Shown here: one piece after another, positions 51,947 to 61,800 of the stretch
Position numbering within the stretch: the first letter of the stretch is position 1
How the letters are laid out: the number at the start of each line of letters is the position of its first letter
Origin: Chroogloeocystis siderophila 5.2 s.c.1
Lineage (GTDB): Bacteria; Cyanobacteriota; Cyanobacteriia; Cyanobacteriales; Chroococcidiopsidaceae
Length of the DNA stretch: 64,000 nt
Reading direction: 5' to 3'
Assembly: GCF_001904655.1 (NCBI RefSeq)
Contig: NZ_MRCC01000004.1
Span: 248,001 to 312,000, forward strand
Made by a program: the position numbers and the translations under genes
The notes under the pieces: model-generated
Database searches by the model: none
Told to the model about the DNA's origin: nothing
What the model saw: only the letters and a program-made list of their open reading frames with translations

Positions 51947-53677
51947 ATGAAAATTGCGATCGCTCAAATTAATCCTACTGTTGGTGATTTAGCAGGTAAC
52001 GCGCAAAAAATCCTCAGCGCCGCCCAAGATGCAGCCGCGCAAGGTGCAAACTTGTTATTAACGCCAGAACTTTCGCTATGTGGCTACCCACCGCGAGATT
52101 TATTGCTCGATCCGAGTTTTATTGCGGCGATCGCATCTCATCTACAACAACTCGCACAAAGCTTACCACCTGCGATCGCTGTCTTAGTCGGTTGTGTCGA
52201 ACCAAACACCCAAGCCTACATTTCTGGTGGTAAACCTTTATTCAACAGCGTTGCGTTACTCTCTGGTGGCGAACTTCAGCAAACATTTCACAAACGCCTC
52301 CTTCCCACCTACGATGTCTTCGATGAGAATCGCTACTTTGAACCTGGGCGAGAAACGCGATTTTTTACACTGAATTCCTTGCCTCTCAAAATCGGTGTCA
52401 CGATCTGTGAAGACTTGTGGAATGACGAAGAATTTTGGGGAAAACGTCACTATGCAATCAGCCCAATTACAGACTTAGTTGAAGCCGGTGTTGACTTAAT
52501 TGTCAATTTATCAGCGTCTCCTTATAGCGTTGCCAAACAGCAACTGCGCGAAGCGATGTTGAGTCATGCTGCGAGCCGTTATCGTTGCCCAATACTGTAT
52601 GCTAATCAAATCGCTGCAAATGATGACTTGATTTTTGATGGTTGCAGTGTCGGATTTAACCGTCAGGGTGAAATGGTATGCCGCGCACAGGCGTTTGAAT
52701 CAGATTTACTCGTTGTCGAATTTGACGAGCAAAAACAAGACTTGCAGCATAGTACAATTGCGACTATGCCTGAAAATGACGATGCGGAGATCTGGCAAGC
52801 TTTGGTTTTGGGTGTAAAAGATTATACACGTAAATGTGGTTTTCGTCAAGTTGTTATTGGTTTAAGTGGGGGAATTGATTCGGCATTAGTAGCGGCGATC
52901 GCCACCGCAGCCGTTGGCAAAGAAAATGTCCTCGGCGTACTCATGCCCTCGCCATACAGTTCCGAACATTCGATTAAAGATGCCTTGCAACTCGCCGCAA
53001 ATTTAGGCATCCAAACGCAAACGTTACCTATTGGTGAATTAATGCAAGGCTATAGCAAAACGCTTGCACCTTTATTTGCTGATACTGAGTTTGGACTTGC
53101 CGAAGAAAATATTCAATCGCGGATTCGCGGTAATTTGTTAATGGCGATTTCCAATAAATTTGGTCATCTACTGCTATCGACAGGCAATAAATCAGAAATG
53201 GCAGTCGGCTATTGCACCCTCTATGGTGATATGAATGGTGGTTTAGCCGTGATTGCTGATGTTCCCAAAACCCGCGTTTACTCAATATGTCGTTGGTTAA
53301 ATCGAGATTCAGAGGTGATTCCAGAAAACATTTTAGCTAAAGCACCCAGCGCCGAATTAAAACCAGGTCAAGTCGATCAAGATTCTCTACCACCGTATGA
53401 TGTCCTTGACGATATCTTAGAACGCTTTATTTGTAACCACGAATCAGCAAGTCGAATCGCCCAAGCTGGTCACGATCCAACCGTAGTTGATCGCGTTATT
53501 AAGATGATAGTACGTGCTGAGTTTAAACGCCGTCAAGCGCCACCAGGACTCAAAGTTACCGATCGCGCGTTTGGTACAGGCTGGCGAATGCCAATTGCGA
53601 ATAAGTGGATATCGACCAATACTTATCAAACTCCTCGCGCACAAACTCCGCTTTCTACTTCACAAACCTCAGCCTAA
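51947..53677 (+). CDS. nadE: Glutamine-dependent NAD synthetase
   Basis: Amidates deamido-NAD, the last step of NAD synthesis. The 576-residue protein has an N-terminal nitrilase-like glutaminase (about 1-270) with the Glu (LLTPELSLCGYPP), Lys (HKRLLPTYDVFDENRYF) and Cys (VTICEDLWND) triad. The C-terminal synthetase has the PP-loop GLSGGIDSALVAAIA, then STGNKSEMAVGYCTLYGDMNGG. The length matches two-domain cyanobacterial enzymes. It ends the NAD cluster and overlaps the convergent small exported protein gene by 23 bp. Confidence 0.96.
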   Translation: MKIAIAQINPTVGDLAGNAQKILSAAQDAAAQGANLLLTPELSLCGYPPRDLLLDPSFIAAIASHLQQLAQSLPPAIAVLVGCVEPNTQAYISGGKPLFNSVALLSGGELQQTFHKRLLPTYDVFDENRYFEPGRETRFFTLNSLPLKIGVTICEDLWNDEEFWGKRHYAISPITDLVEAGVDLIVNLSASPYSVAKQQLREAMLSHAASRYRCPILYANQIAANDDLIFDGCSVGFNRQGEMVCRAQAFESDLLVVEFDEQKQDLQHSTIATMPENDDAEIWQALVLGVKDYTRKCGFRQVVIGLSGGIDSALVAAIATAAVGKENVLGVLMPSPYSSEHSIKDALQLAANLGIQTQTLPIGELMQGYSKTLAPLFADTEFGLAEENIQSRIRGNLLMAISNKFGHLLLSTGNKSEMAVGYCTLYGDMNGGLAVIADVPKTRVYSICRWLNRDSEVIPENILAKAPSAELKPGQVDQDSLPPYDVLDDILERFICNHESASRIAQAGHDPTVVDRVIKMIVRAEFKRRQAPPGLKVTDRAFGTGWRMPIANKWISTNTYQTPRAQTPLSTSQTSA

Positions 53678-53999
53678 ATCCTGATCTAAAGCCGCCAATT
53701 CTTCTGCGTATAGGATAGCGGTTATTGTGGATGCGACGGCGATGAAAACTGCCAGTATATAAATGATAAAAAGGATCGGCACGGTAAACTGCATTTACGC
53801 GTTGTCGATAAAACCTACGCGATCGCGGCAATCCTTGAAGACGCCCAAAATCTGAGGTATAAACTCGACTGCGATACCCAGCGTGACTATATTGATGATA
53901 CTGTTGTGCTGGCGGTACAGTTGCTTGGACAGGAGGAGAGATCGCACTCGCTAAAACAATGATCCCTAAGGCAGCTATGACTCTACGATTGAGTAGCAT
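53655..53999 (-). CDS. Small exported basic protein, unknown
   Basis: A 114-residue protein with a signal peptide (NRRVIAALGIIVLASAISPPVQA). The mature part is very rich in Arg, Tyr, His and Phe (for example FGRLQGLPRSRRFYRQRV, FHRRRIHNNRYPIRRRIGGF), so it is strongly basic. No domain is recognised. Its 3-prime end overlaps the nadE end by 23 bp, which is tight but allowed for convergent genes. Function unknown. Confidence 0.6.
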   Translation of the reverse strand: MLLNRRVIAALGIIVLASAISPPVQATVPPAQQYHQYSHAGYRSRVYTSDFGRLQGLPRSRRFYRQRVNAVYRADPFYHLYTGSFHRRRIHNNRYPIRRRIGGFRSGFRLRFVK

Positions 54000-54098
54000 G
54001 ATCCTTCTTTACCAATCTATAGTCAATATAGCAAGGATCAAAGCGTTACTTCATTGAGGCGATGAGTTCTATATATACCTCAACATTTAAACAAGCAA

Positions 54099-54545
54099 TT
54101 AATAAAGATAAATAGCCCCAGTTCTACCAATATTCACAACACGATAGCCTTCTTCTTGTGTTGGTTGAACAAGCACAGTGACAACATTCTGATTAACAGA
54201 AACTACATAACTAAGATTAACCTCATCTCCTGCCCCCGCCTTAGGTGAAGGGTCGTAAACCGCAATGTTCATTGGTAAAGTAACGCGGCTAAACTGAACT
54301 TGGTCGCCAACAATTAAATCAGCTTCAGCACGGTCATCCAAAAAGTTATACTTGAGTGGCATTTCTGTCTGGTTTTCTAAAATTACTGTCACTGGCATCT
54401 TTGGATTGATTCGCGCCCGTGGTTGCCAATAACCTGGTTGATAGGTACGTGCACGTGGAGTCTGGGCGACTACAGGTACAATTGAACTCACGAACAATGA
54501 AGTTCCAGCAAGGCACAACAATTTTGTCCAATCTTGCCACCGCAT
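54099..54545 (-). CDS. Exported protein, unknown
   Basis: A 148-residue protein with a signal peptide (WTKLLCLAGTSLFVSSIVPVVAQ) and a mature part predicted as mostly beta strands (MPVTVILENQTEMPLKYNFLDDRAEADLIVGDQVQFSRVTL; VNLSYVVSVNQNVVTVLVQP). The order suggests a small periplasmic beta-sandwich. I do not know a named family. It lies 99 bp upstream of the other small exported gene on the same strand; they may be cotranscribed. Confidence 0.65.
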   Translation of the reverse strand: MRWQDWTKLLCLAGTSLFVSSIVPVVAQTPRARTYQPGYWQPRARINPKMPVTVILENQTEMPLKYNFLDDRAEADLIVGDQVQFSRVTLPMNIAVYDPSPKAGAGDEVNLSYVVSVNQNVVTVLVQPTQEEGYRVVNIGRTGAIYLY

Positions 54546-54965
54546 AACTTGTTAACCTTTATAGAATAAAAGCTTATATTTCAGAAGAATTATCTCAGAT
54601 TGTTTTAGGGCGAAATAGAAAATTTTAGAGTAAATTTATTTCTCTCGTTACTTTATTCTCTTTTTAGCCAAAGCATACTTCGACGCCGCACGATTGCTGA
54701 AGAAAATTAGAGAGTAACAGGTGTAAGGCTTTCATGCTCGATAATAACTCCCTTTTCTTCCTTCTTGGTTTGAAACCTCCTTGTTGCGCAACAAACATGA
54801 GGAGTGATATCTCGCGTCGCATCACCAGAAAAATACGGGGCGCCAACAGCAATCAATCCCATAAACAAATGTATGGCATTCCCTTATGCCTTCTGCCTTA
54901 AGTCTTCTACACTTTCTAGGTGATAATTTAAATATGGATCGACTTAATCAACAACTTAAATATTG
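54546..54965. other. Intergenic region (420 bp)
   Basis: Divergent spacer between the exported protein and the ABC ATPase. A 51-codon minus-strand frame (54707-54862, starting MGLIAVGAPYFSGDATRDIT) is open but has no good ribosome site, and I do not call it. GGCATAAGG/AGAAGGC-type units near 54870-54910 look like another short repeat. No tRNA is seen. Confidence 0.45.
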
Positions 54966-55826
54966 ATGCTTGCTGTTTCCCTGCAAAACGTTCACAAACT
55001 TTTTAATAACGTTCCTGTTGTTAATAACCTTTGTTTTACGATTCAGTCTGGAGAAATGTTTGGTTTGCTAGGACCTAACGGCGCAGGTAAATCAACAACA
55101 ATTCGGATGCTCACAACTTTAACAAAACCATCGCAAGGGCGTATCGAAGTCGCGGGATTTGATGTCGTGCGCCAAGCTTTGCAAGTCAAGCAGTGTATCG
55201 GAGTCGTATTGCAACAAACAAGTGTCGATGGCGATTTATCCGTGTGGGAAAACATGGAGTTGCACGGGAGATTGCATCACATCCGCAATCCGCAACGTCA
55301 ACGACTGATTCATCAATGGCTAGAGTATGTAGAACTTGCAGATCGGCGTAACGATTTTGTGAAAACATTGTCTGGCGGAATGAAGCGTCGCTTACAGATT
55401 GCTAGAGCGTTGTTACATCAACCACAAATCTTGTTTTTAGATGAGCCGACAGTCGGACTCGACCCTCAAACACGGCGACGGTTATGGGAAATCATCCTTG
55501 ATTTAAATAAGCAAGGTATGACCATGTTACTCACGACGCACTACATGGAAGAGGTAGAGTATTTGTGCGATCGCATCGGCATTATGGATAAGGGTCAGTT
55601 AATCTCCCTCGGAACTTTACAACAGTTACGTGCAAAACATGGCGAAGGATTAGCAATTAAACAAGTTGGTACAAAGGACGCAGGGCGCTGGGAATATCAA
55701 TTTTTCCCCACGCTAGAACAAGCTAACACCTACCTTGAGCAGCAAAAGGATAAAACTGGCATCATGGTACGTCCTTCGAACCTTGAAGATATTTTCGTCG
55801 AACTTACCGGACGCCAACTCGACTAA
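54966..55826 (+). CDS. ABC transporter ATP-binding protein, DrrA/CcmA/NodI type
   Basis: A 286-residue ATPase: Walker A GPNGAGKSTTIRML, Q-loop VLQQTSVDGDLS, signature LSGGMKRRLQIARAL, Walker B ILFLDEPTVGLDP and the switch His in TTHYMEE. The C-terminal extension with NLEDIFVELTGRQLD is typical of the ABC-2/DrrA exporters that pair with a separate membrane subunit. No permease gene is adjacent in the window. The substrate is unknown. A TTG three bases upstream (54963) is the less likely start. Confidence 0.9.
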   Translation: MLAVSLQNVHKLFNNVPVVNNLCFTIQSGEMFGLLGPNGAGKSTTIRMLTTLTKPSQGRIEVAGFDVVRQALQVKQCIGVVLQQTSVDGDLSVWENMELHGRLHHIRNPQRQRLIHQWLEYVELADRRNDFVKTLSGGMKRRLQIARALLHQPQILFLDEPTVGLDPQTRRRLWEIILDLNKQGMTMLLTTHYMEEVEYLCDRIGIMDKGQLISLGTLQQLRAKHGEGLAIKQVGTKDAGRWEYQFFPTLEQANTYLEQQKDKTGIMVRPSNLEDIFVELTGRQLD

Positions 55827-55839
55827 TTTAATTAAGGTA

Positions 55840-56811
55840 TTAAAGCTGTGGTGTCAAAAGACGATTCAAACGATTGCTTCCTGGTTGATTAAGTAGCATA
55901 TCATTGACTGCTTTTTGGGCTTCTGCTAGGTCTGGTTGCAAGGCTAAAGCACGTTTGTAGGCGTCAACAGCACCTTGAACATCGTTTTGCACCCTGAGAA
56001 TGTCTCCCATTTGTAGAAAGACTGTCACATTTTGTGGGTCGATTTGTACTGCTTGTCGCAAAGTCATCAAAGCTGCGGTCATATTGCCCTGACTTGCCCA
56101 AGCCGTTGCGAGATTTAGTAAAACGTTACCGTTGTTAGGGTCAATCGTTGCTGACCTTTGGAGAGTTGCGATCGCATCGCGAAACCGATCTTGTTGTAGA
56201 AGAATCGCCCCCATCAACTCATAAGCACTCGGATTATTTGGATCGCGATTAATTGCTTGCTGTGCTGCCCATTCAGCACCTCGATAGTTTTTTTGACGTA
56301 AGAGTACAACACCCAATCCAAGATAAGCATTGACATTATTCTGGTCTAGCTCGGTCGTTCGCCGATACGCACTAGCAGCTTCCGCATAGCGTCCCATCCG
56401 TGCTAGCGTGTAGCCAAGAGCATAGTGAAAGTCCGCATGGTTGGGGGCTGCATCAATCGCTTGACGATACGCCGTTGTTGCGGCAGCATAGTTTCTTTGA
56501 CGCGCGTAAAGGAAACCAATCGTCGAAAAAATGCGCGCGTTTTTTGGTGATAACTTTGCGGCTTGTTGATAGCGGGCGATCGCTTCGGCTGATTTTCCTG
56601 CATCCATTAACCTACGTCCTTCTTGCAGCAATTTTTGCAGCTGCTGACTGCGTTGATAAGGACTGTTTGGCACCGCGCCTTTAGTTTGTGCGACCACTAC
56701 TTGAGCTTGAGCAGTTGGCGGCACAATAACGCCAATTCCTCCTAGCAGCAAAACACTTATAGCTAATAAACTTTGCTTTTGCACGACTACTTTTCTGCTA
56801 TACTTCTGCAA
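55840..56811 (-). CDS. Exported TPR-repeat protein
   Basis: A 323-residue protein with an N-terminal signal peptide (LLAISVLLLGGIGVIVPPTAQA) and then about six to seven tetratricopeptide repeats (from about residue 55; units such as AEAIARYQQAAKLSPKNARI, AAATTAYRQAIDAAPNHADF, RDAIATLQRSATIDPNNGNV and GAVDAYKRALALQPDLAEAQ). TPRs mediate protein-protein contact. Periplasmic or membrane-linked location is inferred. It converges with the ABC gene (13 bp between the stops). Confidence 0.82.
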   Translation of the reverse strand: MQKYSRKVVVQKQSLLAISVLLLGGIGVIVPPTAQAQVVVAQTKGAVPNSPYQRSQQLQKLLQEGRRLMDAGKSAEAIARYQQAAKLSPKNARIFSTIGFLYARQRNYAAATTAYRQAIDAAPNHADFHYALGYTLARMGRYAEAASAYRRTTELDQNNVNAYLGLGVVLLRQKNYRGAEWAAQQAINRDPNNPSAYELMGAILLQQDRFRDAIATLQRSATIDPNNGNVLLNLATAWASQGNMTAALMTLRQAVQIDPQNVTVFLQMGDILRVQNDVQGAVDAYKRALALQPDLAEAQKAVNDMLLNQPGSNRLNRLLTPQL

Positions 56812-56981
56812 TTTTTGCCAAGATGCGAGTAATGCTCTACATTAAACCAGGAATCTTTAAATTTGGAAACTTTTTTTTCCGATTTCTTGGACGTCAGTCA
56901 ATCTAAAATTGTACTAGTTTGAACCTCTGGGGTTAGAGTCGTTTAGATTTTCTAGCAAACATCGTTTTCTGAGGCTCCTGC

Positions 56982-57308
56982 ATGATTTTAACGACTACGG
57001 ATGTGATTCAAGGAACTACTGTCGAAGCTTATTTGGGAATCGTCACGGCGGAAGTCGTCTACGGCAGCAATGCATTGCGCGACTTTTTCGCAGGTCTTCG
57101 GGATGTTATTGGCGGTCGTACTGGTAGTTACGAACGCGTGTTTGAGCGGGGTCAGCGCGATGCAATTCAAGAATTAGAGCGCCGCGCCCTTAAGCTTGGA
57201 GCCGATGCTGTGATTGGCATTGAAATCGATACTGGTACGATCAACATTGACCAATCAGGAGCTTTATTACTCATTACGGCAACGGGAACTGCTGTTAAGC
57301 TTCGTTAA
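56982..57308 (+). CDS. YbjQ/UPF0145-family protein
   Basis: A 108-residue protein with the complete family pattern: MILTTTDVIQGTTVEAYLGIVTAEVVYGSNALRDFFAGLRDVIGGRTGSYERVFERGQRDAIQELERRALKLGADAVIGIEIDT (read in parts). Family members form beta-rich pentamers and are annotated as possible metal binders; that is not established. It stands alone between the TPR gene and an AT-rich spacer. Confidence 0.93.
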   Translation: MILTTTDVIQGTTVEAYLGIVTAEVVYGSNALRDFFAGLRDVIGGRTGSYERVFERGQRDAIQELERRALKLGADAVIGIEIDTGTINIDQSGALLLITATGTAVKLR

Positions 57309-57637
57309 ATATTTTTCAAAATTTCCTTATACCAAGCTAGAAATTAAAATAGGCTGATGTATACATATATTATGATTAGCTAATCAATCTTATACAAATT
57401 GACAATTTCATCTCATTTGTTAACTTTTAATATCTTAATAAAGTGATTGCAAATTAATAATATAATTAAATTTTTATCGCACAAACTAATATTCACAAAT
57501 TACAGTGTTTACTTTACTCCTAAAGGTAGATTCTGCAACTATTTCTACTGATAGATAGTTAAATTAAAATTCCAATTTAAATTGGAGACTCAAGTAAAAT
57601 TGTAGAGAAACAGAACAGGGAAGGGGGTAAGTTACTC
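57309..57637. other. AT-rich intergenic region (329 bp)
   Basis: Upstream of the membrane-protein gene. Very AT-rich; no clear -35/-10 pair or operator is visible. GGAAGGGGG at about 57620-57628, 10 bases before the ATG, is a strong ribosome site for the next gene. Confidence 0.5.
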
Positions 57638-58306
57638 ATGTCATACGTAAACAGACCGGCAGATGATGTTATTTCTGAGCCTGCCGTAGTGAATCGAGCA
57701 GCGGTCGTAGATTATCATGATCGTGTTCGTTGGGGTCCGATTATTTCAGGATTAGTCGTTGCTTTAGCAACTCAATTACTTTTAAGTGCGCTATTTGGTG
57801 CAATTGGTGCAACTACAATCGCAGGCTCCGGTGCTCCAAGAACAAATGCACCCGATGTGGCAGGTAATGTTGGTATTTGGTCAACTATTGCTTTATTAAT
57901 TTCCTTATTTGTCGGCGGTTGGGTAACAGCCCGCGCTTGCGGACCCATGAATCGTAGCACAGCGTTATTAAACGGAGCGATTCTTTGGGCAACAACTTTA
58001 GCTCTAGGTTCTTGGCTACTTGCAAGTGGCGTAACAGGCGCATTTGGTTTAGCAACTCAAGCGGCTGCTAATGTTGCAGGCGGCGTTCTTGAACAAGCTC
58101 AACAAGGAAACATTCCTACACCAGGAACAGGAACAGGTGGACAACCTGGTGTAACAGCACAGCAAACGCGTGATATTGCTGGTGGTATTTCTCAAGGATT
58201 GTGGTGGTTCTTCTTTGGTTCTTTACTCGGCTTAATCGCTTCAATGATCGGTGCAGCGGCTGGTGCGCGTAGCCCACGCACAAACGTCACTACCACTACT
58301 TACTAA
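57638..58306 (+). CDS. Integral membrane protein, unknown
   Basis: A 222-residue protein with four transmembrane segments (about 34-55, 80-98, 107-130 and 180-205), a short charged N-terminus with VVDYHDRVRWGPIISGLVVALATQLLLSALFGAIG, and a Gly/Thr/Pro-rich loop (TPGTGTGGQPGVTAQQ) between segments 3 and 4. The Arg-Trp-Gly-Pro start and the GGW motif (LFVGGWVTARACGP) are shared with YrzE-like/TIGR04086-type membrane proteins, but the link is weak. A good terminator follows it. Confidence 0.75.
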   Translation: MSYVNRPADDVISEPAVVNRAAVVDYHDRVRWGPIISGLVVALATQLLLSALFGAIGATTIAGSGAPRTNAPDVAGNVGIWSTIALLISLFVGGWVTARACGPMNRSTALLNGAILWATTLALGSWLLASGVTGAFGLATQAAANVAGGVLEQAQQGNIPTPGTGTGGQPGVTAQQTRDIAGGISQGLWWFFFGSLLGLIASMIGAAAGARSPRTNVTTTTY

Positions 58307-58347
58307 TTGACAATATCACTTAGAAATAAGCAAAAATGATATTTTTT

Positions 58348-58379
58348 AGCACCTAAATACAGGTGCTATTTTTATTTTT
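58348..58379 (+). terminator. Rho-independent terminator
   Basis: AGCACCT, loop AAATAC, AGGTGCT, followed by ATTTTTATTTTT. The stem begins 42 bp after the stop codon of the membrane-protein gene. It has both a perfect stem and a T-rich tail. Confidence 0.85.
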
Positions 58380-58435
58380 CAGGTGTGAGTAACTGTTTAA
58401 AAGCTGATCGAGTCATTAACAACTGAGTAATAAAG

Positions 58436-58863
58436 ATAGAAGTTGTCTTTGGTAGACCAAAAGGAGACAGAAGTTCTTACAAACAATGGGAAGAAGACAA
58501 TATTCCGCCACAGGTTGTATTTGAAATACTCTATCCTGGAAACCGCCTCAAGAAAATGGCAGAAAAATTTAAATTCTACGAACGTTACGGTGTAGAAGAA
58601 TATTATGTACTAATCGGTTGGCTGCGTACTGGAAATGATTTAGACATGATCACAGAAATGGATGGTTGGATGAGTCCCCGCCTCAAAATAAAATTTTAGC
58701 CCAAGGAGACAAATTCCTGACCTACGTTGAGCTAAATCAGCTACGCGAACAAGAACGCCGACGCGCTGATGAAGCAACAAAACAATTGGAGTAAGAAAGA
58801 CAGCGTAATGCAGCCTTAAGCGCACTACTGAGAGAAAAAGGAATTAATCCAGAAGAGTTATAG
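58436..58863 (+). pseudogene. Second Uma2-family relic
   Basis: Translation gives IEVVFGRPKGDRSSYKQWEEDN, PPQVVFEILYPGNRLKKMAEKFKFYERYGVEEYYVL, GWMSPRLKIKF-stop, and then, in another frame, ILAQGDKFLTYVELNQLREQERRRADEATKQLE-stop and ERQRNAALSALLREKGINPEEL. This is the Uma2 middle and end with the N-terminus lost, a deletion after the YYVL segment, a frameshift and an internal TAA. It lies 2 bp from the end of metH. Confidence 0.78.
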
Positions 58864-58864
58864 A

Positions 58865-61800
58865 TTATGCACTAAAGTACTTTGCTACGGGGTGATAAGC
58901 AATAATTGCCGTTGTTGATTGTTCAGGATATAGCTGTTCGCTTTCATCCATGTAGAGATTGATGCGATCGCTCTCTAACAACTCCAACAATTTATACTGA
59001 TCCTGAATATTCGGACACGCGGGATAACCAAAACTGTAACGCGAACCCTGATAACGCTGCGCCAAGACATCCCGAATATTATCCGGTTCCTCAGCCCCAA
59101 AGCCCAACTCGTGACGAATTCGCGCGTGTACCCACTCTGCCAAAGCTTCCGCCATCTGCACCGCCAAGCCGTGGAAATAGAGATAGTCAGTGTATTGATT
59201 CGCTCTAAACAACTCCTGCGCAAACTCCGTTGCAATATCCCCCATCGTCACCGCCTGCATTGGAAACACATCAATCACACCCGACTCCTGCGGCGCAAAG
59301 AAATCGGCAATACAAAGCCTTCTTAAAGACTTTTGCCTCGGAAACTCAAACCGCGCAATTTCCTTTGTGTCCTTCGCATCTTCGTGGTTCGGTTCATAAA
59401 TAACCAAGGAATTCCCCACAGCCTGACACGGAAAATACCCATAACTCACCTGCGGATGTAACAACTTTTCAGCAACAATCCGCTGCTTCCAATGCTCTAA
59501 AATCGGATAAACCTTCTCTGCCAAGAAAGCCTGATATTCCGCTTTCGATTGCTCCTTAGGCTTACGAAACTGCCATTGTCCCGCGATCAAAGCTTGTAAA
59601 TCCAAATACCAAAACAACTCATCCCAAGCAATATCTTCTAGTTGCAATATCTTCGTTCCCCAGAAAGGCGGCGTAGGGCGTTCTATCTCGACTGCAACAG
59701 CATCACTGCGGCGGGTATCAACTTCAGTGGTAATTGGTAATTGGCGATCGCTAATTGGTGTTTCTTTATCTGGAGTGCTAGCTTCTGATACTTGAGTTCT
59801 AATTTCTGAGTTTTGGTTGCTGATACCATTTAAGAAGCCTTGAAGATCGTCCCAGTGACCTTGTGACTTGGCTGGCATTAACTTATCCATAAAATGCAAG
59901 TCAGAAAAGGCATCTTTACCGTAAACGACTTGTCCTTTGTACGTTTTTTGGCAATCTTCATAGACAAATTTGGGAGTCAACGCCGCACCACCTAAAATCA
60001 CCGGAGCCGTAATTCCTCGTTGGTTAAAGACTTCCAAGTTTTCTTTCATGAAAGCAGTAGACTTTACGAGTAGCCCACTCATCGCGATGCAATCAGCTTT
60101 GTGCTGCTCGTAGGCATCGATAATGTTTTCTACCGGCTGTTTGATGCCAAGGTTAACGACTTTGTAGCCATTATTCGACAAAATGATATCGACAAGGTTT
60201 TTACCAATGTCATGGACATCACCCTTGACTGTCGCAATTACTACCGTACCTTTTGAGTTATTGCCGCTTTCTTGCTTTTCCATAAACGGCTCAAGATAAG
60301 CGACTGCGGCTTTCATTGTCTCCGCCGATTGCAACACGAAAGGTAGCTGCATTTGTCCAGAACCAAACAATTCACCAACCACTTTCATGCCATCAAGTAA
60401 GAAGTTATTGATGATATCGAGTGGTGCATATTTTTCTAAAGCTTTTTGCAGCTGTTCTTCTAAACCGATTCTTTCACCATCGATGATGTGACGTTTGAGG
60501 CGTTCTTCGATGGGAATACTTTCATCAATCGTGCGATCGCGTTTTGTGGTTGCGCCTTCAAAAACGGTTGTTAACTCTGCCAACGGATCGTAAACACAAA
60601 TATCACCATCAAATTGCCGCTCATCGTAAATCAACTTACGACAAACTTCTTGGTGTTCTGGTGCAATCTTAGCAAGTGGTAATATTTTACTCGCGCTCAC
60701 AATTGCCGCATCCATTCCCGCTGTCATCGCCTCGTGAAGAAACATCGAATTAAGTACCACACGCGCAGCAGGATTTAAACCAAACGAAACATTGGAAACC
60801 CCCAAGATCACATGACAACCTGGTAATTCTTCGCGAATGCGACGAATTGATTCAATCGTTGCTTTACCGTTGGCGCGATCTTCCTCAATTCCTGTTGATA
60901 TCGGTAGCGCTAAGGTATCAAAAAAGATTTCTTCTGGGGGAATACCATATTCAACGGCTTGGTTGTAAGCGCGTTGAGCGATTTCAAATTTTTTGTCGGC
61001 AGTTCGTGCCATGCCATCTTCATCAATCGTACCGACAACGATACCCGCACCATACTGTTTTGCTAACTCCAATACCTTGAAAAAGCGTGGTTCTCCATCC
61101 TCGTAGTTTGTCGAGTTGAGCAGACATTTACCACCCGCAACTTTTAACCCTGCTTCCATTTTTTCCCATTCGGTGGAGTCGAGCATCAATGGTAATGTAA
61201 CGTTTGTTACTAAACGCGATACCAATTCATGCATATCCCGCACGCCATCGCGCCCCACATAGTCCACATTGACATCTAAAACGTGCGCGCCTTCGCGTAC
61301 CTGCGCCTTTGCCATCGACACCAGTCCATCCCAATCTTCCGCATTGAGTAATTCGCGGCATTTCTTAGAACCACTCGCATTTAATCTTTCGCCAACAATC
61401 AAAAACGAATTATCTTGGTCATACGGTTGCGCGCTGTAAATCGATGCGGCTGCTGGCTCATAGCGAGGATGCCGTTCTTTAGGCTTGAGTGTTGCCGCAA
61501 TTTCTGCTAATTGTTGAATATGGTCAGGACGCGTACCGCAACAGCCGCCAATCACCTGTACGCCCAAATCTTCAACAAAATGCATCAGCGCCATGCGCAA
61601 TTCCAACGGTGTGAGTCGATAGTGCGCTTGACCACCAACGTTTTCTGGTAGCCCTGCATTCGGAATACAAGAAACGACAAACGGCGAATGCTGCGAAAGA
61701 TACTTGATGTGTTCTGCCATTCGGTCTGGACCTGTTGCACAGTTAAGACCGAGAATATCAATTGGGTATGGTTCTAAAATTGTCAATGCTGCGCTAATAT

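Noticed and set aside
54707-54862. A 51-codon minus-strand frame (MGLIAVGAPYFSGD...)
   Set aside because: No convincing ribosome site and no known family; left as a remark in the intergenic entry.
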